From: Marinobacter arenosus
GTDB lineage: Bacteria > Pseudomonadota > Gammaproteobacteria > Pseudomonadales > Oleiphilaceae
Length of the DNA: 64,000 bases
Direction of reading: 5' to 3'
NCBI RefSeq assembly: GCF_019264345.1
Contig: NZ_JAHVAO010000001.1
Location: forward strand, 1,922,001-1,986,000
Positions within the stretch are counted from its first letter, which is position 1; the number at the start of each line of letters is the position of its first letter. Made by a program: the position numbers and the translations under genes. The notes under the pieces were generated by a model. That model saw only the letters and a list, made by a program, of their open reading frames with translations, searched no databases and was not told the origin of the DNA. Positions 32,961 to 42,359 of the stretch are shown here, in pieces.

Positions 32961-35900
32961 TGCGATTTACCGATATTTTTATTCACCGCCCCGTATTGGC
33001 GACGGTGGTCAGCCTCCTGATCCTGCTGCTCGGTGCCCGGGCCGCCATGGAGATGGAGATCCGTCAGTACCCCGAGCTGGAAAGCACCACGGTCACCGTG
33101 ACCACGGCGTATCCCGGCGCCAGTTCCGACCTGATCAAGGGCTTCATCACCACACCGCTGCAACAGGCCATTGCCGAGGCCAGTGGTATCGATTACCTGA
33201 CCTCCACCAGCTCCCAGGGCACGTCCACCATCGAAGCCAAGATGGTGCTCAACTACGACGCCAATGCGGCACTGGCCGAGATCCAGGCCAAGGTTGCCAG
33301 CCAGCGCAACGTGCTGCCGGCAGAAGCTCAGGACCCTGTCATCACCTCCACGACCGGGGACTCCACGGCGCTGATGTACATCGCTTTCTACAGCAGCGAA
33401 CTGGAGGTGCCCCAGATCTCCGATTACCTGACCCGGGTGGTGCAACCCAAGTTGCAGGCGCTGCCGGGCGTCGGTAAAGCGGAACTGATTGGCCGGCGAT
33501 TCGCGCTCCGGGTATGGCTGGATCCGGAGCGACTGGCAGCGGTTGATATGACGCCGCCGGAAGTGGTCGCCAAGCTGCGTGCCAACAATTACCAGGCGGC
33601 GGTCGGCAACACCAAGGGCCAGTACACCGAGATCAGCATGACCAGCGACACCGATGTCGCCGATCCCGACCAGTTCCGCAACCTGGTGGTAAAACAGTCC
33701 GGCAGCACCCAGATTCGCCTGCAGGACATCGCCCGGGTGGAACTGGGCTCCGAGTCGTACGATCAGCTCGCGCTCTACAAGGGCGATCCGGCGACCTACG
33801 TGGCCATTGAACTGGCACCGGGCGCCAACCCGCTGACCGTGGCCGGCCTGGTGAAAGATGCCCTTCCGGACATCGAGAGCCAGTTGCCCTCGGGCCTGAA
33901 CGTCCGGCTGGCCTATGACGCCTCGGACTTCATTGAAGACTCCATCAACGAGGTCATCAAGACCCTGCTGGAGGCGCTGGTGATCGTATTGGTCGTGGTC
34001 TTCCTGTGCCTCGGGTCGATTCGCGCCTCCATCGTCCCCTCCGTGGCGGTGCCACTGTCGCTGGTCGGTGGCGCTTTCATCATGCTGATGTTCGGATTCT
34101 CCCTGAACCTGCTGACCCTGCTGTCGATGGTGCTGGCGATCGGCCTGGTGGTGGACGATGCCATCATCGTGGTCGAGAACGTGCACCGTCACATCGAACA
34201 GGGCGAGTCCCGGTTCGATGCTGCCATCAAGGGCGCCCGGGAAATGGCGGTACCGATTATCGCCATGACCACCACGCTGGTGGCCGTGTACGCGCCCATT
34301 GGCTTCATGGGCGGCCTGGTTGGCTCGCTGTTTACCGAGTTCGCCTTCACCCTGGCTGGCGCCGTGGTCATTTCCGGTGTCGTCGCGCTGACCCTCTCCC
34401 CCATGCTGTCGGGCCTGGTGCTGAAGCCCCACGGGAATCCGGGGCGGTTCGAAAGCCTGGTCGAACGGAGCTTCGACGGTCTGTCCAATGGCTACAAGCG
34501 AGCGCTCAGCTCGCTGATGGAGACCAAGTCCGTGGTCGTCTTCTTCGCGGTGGTCGTACTCGGTTCCATTTACTTTATGGCCATGATGAGCCAGAACGAG
34601 CTGGCACCGACTGAGGACCAGGGCATCCTGTTCTATCAGGGCCTCGGCCCCCAGACCGCCACCCTCGATTACCTGCAGGAGCACGGCGACGAAATCCAGG
34701 AACGGATGTCTAAGCTGCCCGGGTACGAGGAAGATTTCATGATCATCGGTTTTACCGGGCCGAATGCGGTCTTCGGCGGTTTCAAACTGGCCCCCTGGAG
34801 CCAGCGGGAGATCTCCCAGTTTGACGTACAGCCAAAGCTGGACGCCGAACTCAAGAACGTGACCGGACTCCAGACCGCTGTGTTCCCCAGGCCCTCGCTG
34901 CCAGGTTCCGGTGGCGGCCTGCCGTTCCAGTTCGTGATCACCACCGGCAGCAGCTACGAGCAACTGGACCAGGTCGCAGACGAACTGTTGGGCAAGGCCA
35001 TGGGCAGCGGCAACTTCATGTTCCTGCAGAAGTCGATCAACTTTGACCGACCGATTACCCGGATCAACGTGGATCGGGATCGGGTGGCTGACCTCGGCCT
35101 GTCCATGCAGGACGTCGGTCAGGCGCTCTCCAGCATGCTGGGCGGCGGTTACATCAACCGCTTCAGCATGGAGGGCCGCTCCTACCAGGTCATTCCGCAG
35201 GTGGACCAGCAGTTCCGTCTGGACGCTCAGGCCCTGAACGATTACTACATCCGCGCCGATACCGGCGAGCTGGTCCCCCTGGGCGGAGTGGTGAGTTTCA
35301 GCAACGATGTGGAACCGTCCAATCGAACCCAGTTCAACCAGCAGAACTCACTGACCCTCCAGGGCGTAGTGATGCCCGGCGTAGCGGCCGGCACCGCGAT
35401 GGATTTCATGGAACAGGCCGCCGGGGAGGTGCTCCCGCAGGGGTTCAGCTACGATTACACCGGTCAGAGCCGGCAGTTGGCGACCCAGGGCAGTGCCCTG
35501 GTGCTCACCTTCTTCCTGTCCCTGCTGGTGATCTACCTGGTGCTGGCTGCCCAGTTCGAAAGCTGGCGTGATCCCTTCATCATCCTGGTGTCGGTGCCCA
35601 TGTCGGTGGCCGGTGCAATGGCGTTCATCGTGCTTGGCTTCGCCAGCATGAACATCTACACCCAGGTGGGGCTGATCACCCTGATCGGCGTGGTCTCCAA
35701 AAACGGGATCCTGATCGTAGAGTTCGCGAATCAACTTCAGGTCGAACGGGGCCTGGACAAGGTCAAGGCCGTGATCGAAGCAGCGGCCATCCGCCTGCGC
35801 CCGATCATCATGACCTCGCTGGCGCTGATCTTCGCCATGGTGCCCCTGCTGATTGCCATCGGGCCGGGTGCCGAAAGCCGCTTCGCCATCGGCCTGACCA

Positions 35901-35998
35901 TCAGTGCCGGTCTGGGCATCGGCACCCTTTTCACCATCTTCGTGCTGCCGGCGTTCTATATCCTGCTGGCCCGCGATCACAACAAGGCCGGTCACTGA
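32960..35998 (+). CDS. RND multidrug efflux permease (HAE1/AcrB type)
   Basis: 1012 residues, normal for the family. Proton-driven export across the envelope. Visible landmarks are the N-terminal FIHRPVLATVVSLLILLLG, the paired proton-relay aspartates in GLVVDDAIIVVENVHRHIE, GFMGGLVGSLFTEFAFTLAG and the second-half VVSKNGILIVEFANQ. Its sequence is of the MexK/MdtB-like HAE1 branch more than AcrB itself. It is coupled to the adaptor gene by a 1-bp overlap and followed by a strong hairpin. Substrates are unknown. Confidence 0.95.
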   Translation: MRFTDIFIHRPVLATVVSLLILLLGARAAMEMEIRQYPELESTTVTVTTAYPGASSDLIKGFITTPLQQAIAEASGIDYLTSTSSQGTSTIEAKMVLNYDANAALAEIQAKVASQRNVLPAEAQDPVITSTTGDSTALMYIAFYSSELEVPQISDYLTRVVQPKLQALPGVGKAELIGRRFALRVWLDPERLAAVDMTPPEVVAKLRANNYQAAVGNTKGQYTEISMTSDTDVADPDQFRNLVVKQSGSTQIRLQDIARVELGSESYDQLALYKGDPATYVAIELAPGANPLTVAGLVKDALPDIESQLPSGLNVRLAYDASDFIEDSINEVIKTLLEALVIVLVVVFLCLGSIRASIVPSVAVPLSLVGGAFIMLMFGFSLNLLTLLSMVLAIGLVVDDAIIVVENVHRHIEQGESRFDAAIKGAREMAVPIIAMTTTLVAVYAPIGFMGGLVGSLFTEFAFTLAGAVVISGVVALTLSPMLSGLVLKPHGNPGRFESLVERSFDGLSNGYKRALSSLMETKSVVVFFAVVVLGSIYFMAMMSQNELAPTEDQGILFYQGLGPQTATLDYLQEHGDEIQERMSKLPGYEEDFMIIGFTGPNAVFGGFKLAPWSQREISQFDVQPKLDAELKNVTGLQTAVFPRPSLPGSGGGLPFQFVITTGSSYEQLDQVADELLGKAMGSGNFMFLQKSINFDRPITRINVDRDRVADLGLSMQDVGQALSSMLGGGYINRFSMEGRSYQVIPQVDQQFRLDAQALNDYYIRADTGELVPLGGVVSFSNDVEPSNRTQFNQQNSLTLQGVVMPGVAAGTAMDFMEQAAGEVLPQGFSYDYTGQSRQLATQGSALVLTFFLSLLVIYLVLAAQFESWRDPFIILVSVPMSVAGAMAFIVLGFASMNIYTQVGLITLIGVVSKNGILIVEFANQLQVERGLDKVKAVIEAAAIRLRPIIMTSLALIFAMVPLLIAIGPGAESRFAIGLTISAGLGIGTLFTIFVLPAFYILLARDHNKAGH

Positions 35999-36010
35999 CC
36001 GGCGCCCGCC

Positions 36011-36044
36011 GCCCGGCCACCCAGCGGTGAGCCGGGCACAATTT
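36011..36044 (+). terminator. Hairpin terminator after the RND operon
   Basis: GCCCGGCCACC pairs with GGTG-A-GCCGGGC (11 bp, one bulged A, loop CAGC), followed by ACAATTT. The U-tract is short, so termination may be partial. Confidence 0.55.
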
Positions 36045-36111
36045 CCCCTGCCCGCCGATTAGGGTAGTCTGTCACTCCATTTCGCCATTAACCGGAAAAG
36101 ATCACCAAACC

Positions 36112-36426
36112 GTGACCCTGGGAACCCTCTTCTGGCTGTTTTTGGCCACCTTCGCCGTGTGGTACTGGTGGCGCGCCAAGGCCATCAAGGACTTCGTGCT
36201 TCAGGCAGCCCGCCGCTACTGCAAGACCATGAACGTCATGCTGCTGGACGACGCCGTGTACCTTCGCGGGCTCTGGTTCAAACGGGACCCCCAGGGCCGG
36301 ATTAGGGTCTGGCGCCGGTTCCTGTTTGACTTCACCGCCACGGGCGAGGAGCGCTACACCGGCCGCGTGATCATGCTCGGCCAGCGCATCCTGCACATGG
36401 AACTGGAACCCCACCGCTTTTCCTGA
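36112..36426 (+). CDS. DUF3301 small membrane-anchored protein
   Basis: 104 residues from a GTG. A single N-terminal membrane helix (TLFWLFLATFAVWYWW) precedes a cytoplasmic domain with YCKTMNVMLLDDAVYLRGLW and VWRRFLFDFTATGEERYTGRV, the DUF3301 signature. Function unknown. The GTG start is supported by homologous length and by the membrane helix beginning at once; the ribosome site is weak. Confidence 0.8.
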   Translation: MTLGTLFWLFLATFAVWYWWRAKAIKDFVLQAARRYCKTMNVMLLDDAVYLRGLWFKRDPQGRIRVWRRFLFDFTATGEERYTGRVIMLGQRILHMELEPHRFS

Positions 36427-36480
36427 TCGTTCCTCTACCCTCACCCTCTCCCCATCACCTCCCCCAAATGGGCGATTCCT

Positions 36481-36545
36481 CGCCCGAGCTTTCGGGCGAA
36501 TAATCGGCAACGCATTAACGACCTAAGGCCGCCATTGAAGCGGCC
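36481..36545. repeat. Two intergenic palindromes before the lipase gene
   Basis: CGCCCGA-GCTT-TCGGGCG (36481-36498) and GGCCGC-CATTGAA-GCGGCC (36527-36545), with CCCTAC after the second. They look like REP-type elements or mRNA structures; neither has a U-tract. Confidence 0.5.
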
Positions 36546-36570
36546 CCTACAAAAACAACAGGAGTCAATC

Positions 36571-37497
36571 ATGCGTTTAAGAACTACCGCAGCCATCGCG
36601 CTGGGGCTTGTCATGCTGTCAGCCTCATTCCTTACCCACGCCAGCTACACCCAGACCCGCTACCCGATCGTACTGGTCCACGGTGTCACCGGTTTCAATA
36701 CCATCGGTGGTCTGGTCAACTACTTTCACACCATCCCCTGGAACCTGGAACGCAGCGGCGCAAAGGTCTATTCCGCCAGCGTTTCCTTCGTCAACAGCAG
36801 TGAACAGCGGGGCCAGCAACTGGCCAACTACGTCAACGGCCTGGGCCACTCCAAGGTCAACCTGATGGCCCACAGCCAGGGCGCACCCACGTCCCGGGTG
36901 ACGGCGTCGCTCATTCCCCACAAGATTGCCTCCATCACCTCGATCGATGGCGTCAACAAGGGTTCAAAAGTGGCCGACGTCGTGCGTGGAATCATCCCGC
37001 CGGGCAGCTACGTTGAAGGCGGCGCGCAGACCATTGCCAACGCTCTGGGCGATCTGGTGAACGCTCTGTCCGGCTCCAGCAACCCGCAGGACGGCGTGGC
37101 CGCACTGGAAACCCTGACCACGCGGGGCACAACGGCCCTGAACGACGCCCTCGGCTGGAAAGGCGTCAACCGCTCGTCCTGCTCGGGCACCGATGAGAAC
37201 GTCTGGATCAACGGCAACCGTATCAAGTTCTTTTCCTGGACCGGCCGCGCCGTCTGGACCAACGTGCTCGACGTTTCCGATCCGTTCCTGGGCATCACCT
37301 CCCTGGCGTTCGGCAGCGAGCCCAACGACGGATTGGTGGGCGTCTGCTCCACCAAGATGGGCAACGTAATCGGGACCCACTACGTCATGAACCACGTGGA
37401 TGCCATCAACCACCTGTTTGGTGCCCGCTCGCTGTGGACCAACCCGGTCTCGCTGTATCGCTCGCAGGCCAACCGCCTGAAAAACCGCGGTCTGTGA
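36571..37497 (+). CDS. Secreted triacylglycerol lipase (family I, foldase-dependent)
   Basis: 308 residues from the ATG at 36571 (ACAGGAG upstream). A signal peptide ends THA/SYTQTRYP. The oxyanion motif VLVHGVTGF, nucleophile Ser102 in MAHSQG, catalytic Asp in SEPNDGLVGVCS and His in NHVDAINHLFG match Pseudomonas/Burkholderia family I.1/I.2 lipases. Two Cys (SSCSGTDE and VGVCST) fit the known disulfide. It is exported by Sec, folded in the periplasm by the foldase encoded 7 bp downstream, and secreted by a type II system. It suits an oil-degrading marine life style. Confidence 0.95.
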   Translation: MRLRTTAAIALGLVMLSASFLTHASYTQTRYPIVLVHGVTGFNTIGGLVNYFHTIPWNLERSGAKVYSASVSFVNSSEQRGQQLANYVNGLGHSKVNLMAHSQGAPTSRVTASLIPHKIASITSIDGVNKGSKVADVVRGIIPPGSYVEGGAQTIANALGDLVNALSGSSNPQDGVAALETLTTRGTTALNDALGWKGVNRSSCSGTDENVWINGNRIKFFSWTGRAVWTNVLDVSDPFLGITSLAFGSEPNDGLVGVCSTKMGNVIGTHYVMNHVDAINHLFGARSLWTNPVSLYRSQANRLKNRGL

Positions 37498-37504
37498 GGT
37501 CAGT

Positions 37505-38623
37505 ATGAGACATCGTCAGTTGCAGTACCGTCGATGGCTCGCTGTCATCGCACTGTCGGCCGTCACGGCCGGCGGTGCGATGTGGTGGTATCCGTCCGGG
37601 GAAAGTAGCCCGGCGGCCTTCACCGACACCGACGCCTCTGAACAACAGACAGTATCCCCGGCCAGCAGCCCGGAATCCGGGACCGGCACGGCGACACACA
37701 CCGACGCCGGACCGGATGCTTCAAACGCCCTGGCTGTCGCCGCCAGCACACCGACAACGCTGGGCCCTGATCCTTTTGCCGCCTCGCTCGAGGGAACCGA
37801 CATCGACGGTGCCCTGAAGGCCGATGCCAACGGCACGCTGATCATCGATCTGGCGACCCGGGATTTCTTCGATTATTTCCTCGGCACCGTCGGTGAAGTA
37901 TCGCCAGACGTGGCACTGGACCGCATCCGGGCACTGGCCTTCGAAAACCTCCCGCGTGCAGCCGCCGAGCAGGCCATGGCGCTATTGGATCAGTATCTCG
38001 ACTACAAACAGCAGGCGCTGGCGCTGCAGGCCACGCCACTTGACCCGGCTCGCCAGGGCGATCCGGCATACCAGCAGCAAATGCTCGAGAAGGCCTTCAC
38101 GGATCTCAAACAACTCCGACAGACTGTGTTCAGCCCCGAGGCCCACCGGGCGTTCTTCGGCATGGAAGAGGCCTACGGCGAATACACCCTGGCCACGCTG
38201 GAGATCACCCGTCGGACCGACCTGTCCGATGGTGCAAAAACGGCGCTGATAGACTGGCACCGTAACCAGCTTCCTGCGCCCCTGCTACAGACCGAACGCC
38301 GGCTTCTGGAGAGCAACGAGGAGAACCGTCAGCGTATCGAGATCATGAAAACGGCGGAAACCCCAGAGAGCGCCGGCCAGCAGCTGATGGATCAGGGCAT
38401 GTCCCCGGACGCGGCCGCCAACGTGACGGCCTACCTGAAGGAGCGCGAGGATTTCGATGCCCGTTACCAGCAGTACAGCGAGGCACTCAGCCAACTGAAA
38501 GCGTCCGGACTGGCCGATACCGATGAGGCCGCCCAGCAGGCCCGGCTGCTCGATCAGTACTTTCCGGACAACAAGCAGCACACCTGGGCTCGCCTGAAGA
38601 TGCTCGGCAGCAATCCGCCATAA
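37505..38623 (+). CDS. lif: Lipase-specific foldase (Lif)
   Basis: 372 residues. A single N-terminal membrane helix (LAVIALSAVTAGGAMWW) anchors it to the inner membrane. A variable T/P/A-rich linker (about 30-85) is followed by a helical domain with the family motif RXXFDYxL (RDFFDYFLG, about 119-127) and VALDRIRALAFENLP. It binds the periplasmic lipase and completes its folding. Directly downstream of the lipase gene (7 bp), the standard arrangement. Confidence 0.95.
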   Translation: MRHRQLQYRRWLAVIALSAVTAGGAMWWYPSGESSPAAFTDTDASEQQTVSPASSPESGTGTATHTDAGPDASNALAVAASTPTTLGPDPFAASLEGTDIDGALKADANGTLIIDLATRDFFDYFLGTVGEVSPDVALDRIRALAFENLPRAAAEQAMALLDQYLDYKQQALALQATPLDPARQGDPAYQQQMLEKAFTDLKQLRQTVFSPEAHRAFFGMEEAYGEYTLATLEITRRTDLSDGAKTALIDWHRNQLPAPLLQTERRLLESNEENRQRIEIMKTAETPESAGQQLMDQGMSPDAAANVTAYLKEREDFDARYQQYSEALSQLKASGLADTDEAAQQARLLDQYFPDNKQHTWARLKMLGSNPP

Positions 38624-38650
38624 TGTGCGCACACTCCCGTCTTCTCCGGC

Positions 38651-38681
38651 TACGGAGCATTACACTGAAGCGTGCTCCGTA
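38651..38681. promoter_or_regulatory. Inverted repeat upstream of the histidine kinase gene
   Basis: TACGGAGCA (38651-38659) and TGCTCCGTA (38673-38681) form a perfect 9-bp dyad with a 13-base spacer, ending 17 bases before the kinase ATG. It could be an operator, or a hairpin that affects translation. No U-tract follows. Confidence 0.45.
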
Positions 38682-38698
38682 ACGGCAGGTGGGCCCCG

Positions 38699-40111
38699 AT
38701 GGATACCCAGACAATCCGATGGCAGCAGTCGGCCGGTTTCCGACGCCTGAGATTCTGCCCCGAACTTGAAACCGACTACCGTCTGATTCGCGCTGCGGCA
38801 GTGCGGGAACGCGCCCGGCTGGTTTCCGCCGCCGGACTGCTGATCTTTGGCATCTTTGTCCTGCTGGATCTGGCCATGCTGCCGCCGGATCTGGCCCGGA
38901 TTACCGCGGGCATCCGGCTGTGGGTCACCTGCCCGGTCATTGCCCTGGTGTGGTGGCTGTCGTACTGCCAACGCCCGGGTGATCTCGGTTTTGAACGCCT
39001 GTACACCCTGGCCTACCTCGTTGGCGGCCTGAGCGTGGTCGCCATCATCGCCACGGCGCGGCTTCGGGATTTCCCCCTGCCCTACGAGGGCATGCTGCTC
39101 ATGCTGATGTTCGGGTACTTCGCCATGGGGTTGCCGTTTTACCCGGCCTCCATCGCCTCCGCGGTTATCATTGTCGCCTACCTGGTCGCGGAGCTGTCGA
39201 TCGGACGGACCCCAGGCGCCGTCATGATCAACCTGTTTTTCGTCCTCACCGCCAACACCATCGGCATGGTGGGCGCCTGGCTCAGCGAATACCGCCACCG
39301 TGCCCATTACCTCGACCAGCAACTGGTCAACCTTCTGCACCAGACTGCGGCGGAAGAGAGCGAGCGCAAGAGCCACCTCATCACCGTGGCCAGCCACGAT
39401 CTCCGCCAGCCCCTGAACATCATTGGCCTGACCCTGGAAAACCTGTCGGCCGCCCGGATGGCGCCGGAGCAACTCGGCCTGGTTCGACGCCTGCAGGGTA
39501 GCGTCGGTCACTTCCAGCGGCTGCTGGGTACCGTGCTGGACATATCGCGGATCAACGAGGGGATGATTCAAGCGCAGAACGACCGCGTGGATATCAGTGC
39601 CCTGCTGGACCAGCTCGTGGACCTTACCGTTGACCACGCACACCTGCACGACATCCGGGTGCACCGGGAGGCCGGCGAACCGGGGATTCAGGTGATCGCG
39701 GATCCGGATCTCCTGCTGAGGGCGCTGCAGAACCTGGTGTTCAACGCCATCGATCACAGCGGGGGCAGCGACGTGCGCATTGCCACCTCGGGCCATGGCG
39801 CCATGGTCCGGATTCGCATCAGCGACAACGGCGCGGGTCTTGACGAACAGCTCCAACACGCGGTCTTCCAGCCCTTTGTTCGTGGTGACAAGGGTCGGGG
39901 CAACCCGGCCGGACTGGGGCTCGGGCTTGCCATCGTCAAGGAATTGACCGGGATGATCGGTGGTTCGTGCGGGGTGGCGTCAGAGCCCGGTGCCGGCAGT
40001 ACCTTCTGGATTGATGTCAGACTCGCGACGAATGCCCCACCCGTGATGGTCAACGACCGACACCCCGTCGAAACACCGTTTACAACCAGCCCATCTGGCG
40101 TGCCTGACTGA
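38699..40111 (+). CDS. Membrane sensor histidine kinase
   Basis: 470 residues from the ATG at 38699. About six membrane helices (roughly 45-215) form the sensor region, with no obvious periplasmic domain. The phospho-acceptor H-box is VASHDLRQPLNIIGL, and the ATPase has LVFNAIDHSGG (N-box), ISDNGAGL (G1) and NPAGLGLGLAI (G2). The HDLRQPL type is common in kinases paired with LuxR-type regulators. The convergent regulator gene overlaps its last 32 bp and is the likely partner. The signal is unknown. Confidence 0.9.
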   Translation: MDTQTIRWQQSAGFRRLRFCPELETDYRLIRAAAVRERARLVSAAGLLIFGIFVLLDLAMLPPDLARITAGIRLWVTCPVIALVWWLSYCQRPGDLGFERLYTLAYLVGGLSVVAIIATARLRDFPLPYEGMLLMLMFGYFAMGLPFYPASIASAVIIVAYLVAELSIGRTPGAVMINLFFVLTANTIGMVGAWLSEYRHRAHYLDQQLVNLLHQTAAEESERKSHLITVASHDLRQPLNIIGLTLENLSAARMAPEQLGLVRRLQGSVGHFQRLLGTVLDISRINEGMIQAQNDRVDISALLDQLVDLTVDHAHLHDIRVHREAGEPGIQVIADPDLLLRALQNLVFNAIDHSGGSDVRIATSGHGAMVRIRISDNGAGLDEQLQHAVFQPFVRGDKGRGNPAGLGLGLAIVKELTGMIGGSCGVASEPGAGSTFWIDVRLATNAPPVMVNDRHPVETPFTTSPSGVPD

Positions 40112-40742
40112 CACACTCGGTACGATTGTGCACACCCAGATGGGTGAAAATCGCCTTCAGGTGGGTCTTGACGGTGTGTTCAGTGAGATTGAGGCTCTGG
40201 CAAATACGTTTGTTGGGAAAGCCCTGAGCAAGAAGCGACAGCACGTCCATCTGCCGGGGGGTCAGGGCCGGAACCTGGGCCTCGGCGGACGAGCGCCCCG
40301 GAAAGTATTCTCCACCCCGGCGGATGGTCCTGACCATACTCGCCAGCGCGGTTCGCCCGGCCGATTTCGGCAGGAACCCCCGGGCCCCGGCCGCACGCGC
40401 AGCGCGAACGGTGGTTTCGTCTTCCGAGCTGGAGATCACCACCACCGGCACCGGCGGCTCCCGCACCCCCATTCGGGGCAACAGCATCAGCCCGGTTTCA
40501 CCTTGCAGTGACACGTCCAGTAAAACGAGATCGATGTCCTTCGGTGCCGCCAACAGCGCCGCCGCCTGGTCCACCGAATCGGCCAGATCAACCGAGGTCG
40601 CCAGCGAAGCCTGCGTCATCAGGCCTGCCAGCCCCTGGGAGAACAGGGGGTGATCATCGACAATCAAAACCCGGCGCAGCGGCGCTCCCGCATCGGGCAG
40701 GGGGCGGTCTCCGCCGCCGGATCGGGCGGAAAGATGGTTCAT
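40080..40742 (-). CDS. LuxR/NarL-family response regulator
   Basis: 220 residues from the ATG at 40742 (GGGGTCACCA upstream). The receiver (about 25-145) has RVLIVDDHPLFSQG, the phosphorylatable Asp in LVLLDVSLQG, and the conserved Lys in GFLPKSAG. A LuxR-type helix-turn-helix follows: LTPRQMDVLSLLAQGFPNKRI and LTEHTVKTHLKAIFTHLGV. It overlaps the kinase gene tail to tail. It is divergent from the Pho-boxed PstS-OmpA gene, a possible target. Confidence 0.92.
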   Translation of the reverse strand: MNHLSARSGGGDRPLPDAGAPLRRVLIVDDHPLFSQGLAGLMTQASLATSVDLADSVDQAAALLAAPKDIDLVLLDVSLQGETGLMLLPRMGVREPPVPVVVISSSEDETTVRAARAAGARGFLPKSAGRTALASMVRTIRRGGEYFPGRSSAEAQVPALTPRQMDVLSLLAQGFPNKRICQSLNLTEHTVKTHLKAIFTHLGVHNRTECVSQARQMGWL

Positions 40743-40885
40743 TGGTGACCCCGCAATTTGTGTTTTTTTGTTACTGCGGAACGCCAACTATAAGCCACAA
40801 AACTCGGTGACACCGCGTCGTGCTTAACAGTTTTGGCGAAAAGATCGCCGCGGACCCCGGCGCGCCACCGGCAACTGAAACCTAA

Positions 40886-40907
40886 TTGTCACATTTCTGT
40901 CGCATTC
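40886..40907 (+). promoter_or_regulatory. Pho box (PhoB site)
   Basis: Two 11-bp direct repeats, TTGTCACATTT and CTGTCGCATTC, closely match the PhoB half-site CTGTCATAAAW. They lie about 40 bp upstream of the PstS-OmpA ATG in the -35 position relative to TAACTA-like -10 words at about 40920. This predicts induction under phosphate starvation. Confidence 0.7.
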
Positions 40908-40947
40908 TTCTGGCAACGCTAACTAACTGTTGTCACGAGGTTTTAGG

Positions 40948-42285
40948 ATGAAACACAGCCATTTTTCGAGGACACTGCGCGGGCATCGGGTGTGGATCCT
41001 CGCCATCAGCCTGTGGTTGCCCCAGGTCCACGGGCAAAGCATGGAGATCCACGGGTCCAATACCATCGGCGCAACCCTGGCCCCCATGCTGGTGGAAGGG
41101 TTCCTTGATCACCGGGGCAGTGGCCCGGTCAGCACACGGAGTAACGGCAAGGAAAACGAGAAGGTGCTGACGGGCCAGCAATCCGGTACCCGGGTCCGGG
41201 CACTGGTTGCCGCCCACGGGTCAAGCACCGGGTTCAAGGCACTCGAGAGCGGACAGGCCAGCATCTGGGCGTCATCAAGGCCCGCCAAATCCCAGGAAGT
41301 GACGCAGATGGCCGGACGGGCGGATCTGACCGACCTTGGCAGCGAACACGTGATTGCCATTGACGGCCTGGCGGTGCTGGTGCATCCCTCCAACCCGGTT
41401 GATCAGCTGAGTATTGAAACCCTGGGCAGGATATTCTCCGGCCAGATCCGGAACTGGTCCGAACTGGGTGGCGACGACCGGACCATCCATCTGTACGCCC
41501 GGGATAATCGCTCCGGTACCTGGGACACGTTCAAGACCCTGGTGCTGGGCAAGGCCTATACCCTGTCCCCCACCGCCAAACGCTACGAGTCCAACGACCA
41601 ACTCTCGGACGATGTCAGCCAGGATCCGTCGGGCATTGGTTTTGCCGGACTGGCGTCGGTCCGTGACAGTAAGGTCCTGGCGATCTCCGACGGCAATGCT
41701 CCGGCGCTGAAACCCAATCAGCTGACCGTGGCCAGTGAGGATTACCCGCTTGCCCGGCGATTGTTCATGTACACACCGGGCGATGCAACCACGCCCCTGG
41801 CCGAGAGTTTCATTGACTTCGTGCTCGGCGAGGAGGGCCAGGCAATCGTGTCCCGCTCCGGCTTCATTTCCCAGAACCCGATCGCGGTCAAACCGGAACT
41901 GGATGACAGCACCCCGCAAACCTTCCGGCGCCTGACCGAGCATTATCAGCGGCTGACCGTCAACTTCCGGTTTTCGGAAGGCCGGACCCGGCTCGACAAC
42001 AAGGCCCAGAGGGACCTGAAGCGGGTTTCCGAGTTTATGAGCCGGAACAAGCGCAGCGCCGATGACCTGATGCTGATCGGCTTCGCGGACCAGCAGAGCA
42101 ACGAGTTGCGGGCCCAGATGATCTCCGAGCTGCGTGCGCTCTCTGTCCGCAAGGCGCTGGCTGACCTTGGGGTGGGTGACATTGCCTACACCGGCTACGG
42201 TCACTACATGCCTGTTGGCATGGCCGGGGGTGACAGCGGCCAGCAACGCAACGGTCGCGTGGAGGTCTGGGTACGTTCCCGCTGA
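40948..42285 (+). CDS. PstS-like phosphate-binding protein fused to OmpA domain
   Basis: 445 residues from the ATG at 40948. A signal peptide ends VHGQS. Residues about 35-320 are a PstS-type phosphate-binding fold (EIHGSNTIGATLAP, ARDNRSGTWDTFKTLVLG). Residues about 330-445 form an OmpA/MotB-like peptidoglycan-binding domain (LTVNFRFSEGRTRLDNKAQRDL, QQRNGRVEVWV). The fusion would tether a phosphate-binding protein to the cell wall or outer membrane. A Pho box precedes it and there are no pstCAB genes here. It may scavenge or sense phosphate in the envelope and not feed an ABC permease. Confidence 0.88.
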   Translation: MKHSHFSRTLRGHRVWILAISLWLPQVHGQSMEIHGSNTIGATLAPMLVEGFLDHRGSGPVSTRSNGKENEKVLTGQQSGTRVRALVAAHGSSTGFKALESGQASIWASSRPAKSQEVTQMAGRADLTDLGSEHVIAIDGLAVLVHPSNPVDQLSIETLGRIFSGQIRNWSELGGDDRTIHLYARDNRSGTWDTFKTLVLGKAYTLSPTAKRYESNDQLSDDVSQDPSGIGFAGLASVRDSKVLAISDGNAPALKPNQLTVASEDYPLARRLFMYTPGDATTPLAESFIDFVLGEEGQAIVSRSGFISQNPIAVKPELDDSTPQTFRRLTEHYQRLTVNFRFSEGRTRLDNKAQRDLKRVSEFMSRNKRSADDLMLIGFADQQSNELRAQMISELRALSVRKALADLGVGDIAYTGYGHYMPVGMAGGDSGQQRNGRVEVWVRSR

Positions 42286-42359
42286 GCACCGAAAATCCCC
42301 GTTAGTTCGGCTAGACTGAAATGCTGGGGGACGCAGAAACGCGAGTGGGGGCCAGGCCT

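Noticed and set aside
32921..34963. 680-codon minus-strand frame
   Set aside because: It lies fully within the RND permease gene, is rich in H/Q/G as typical for antisense of GC-rich genes, and has no domain.
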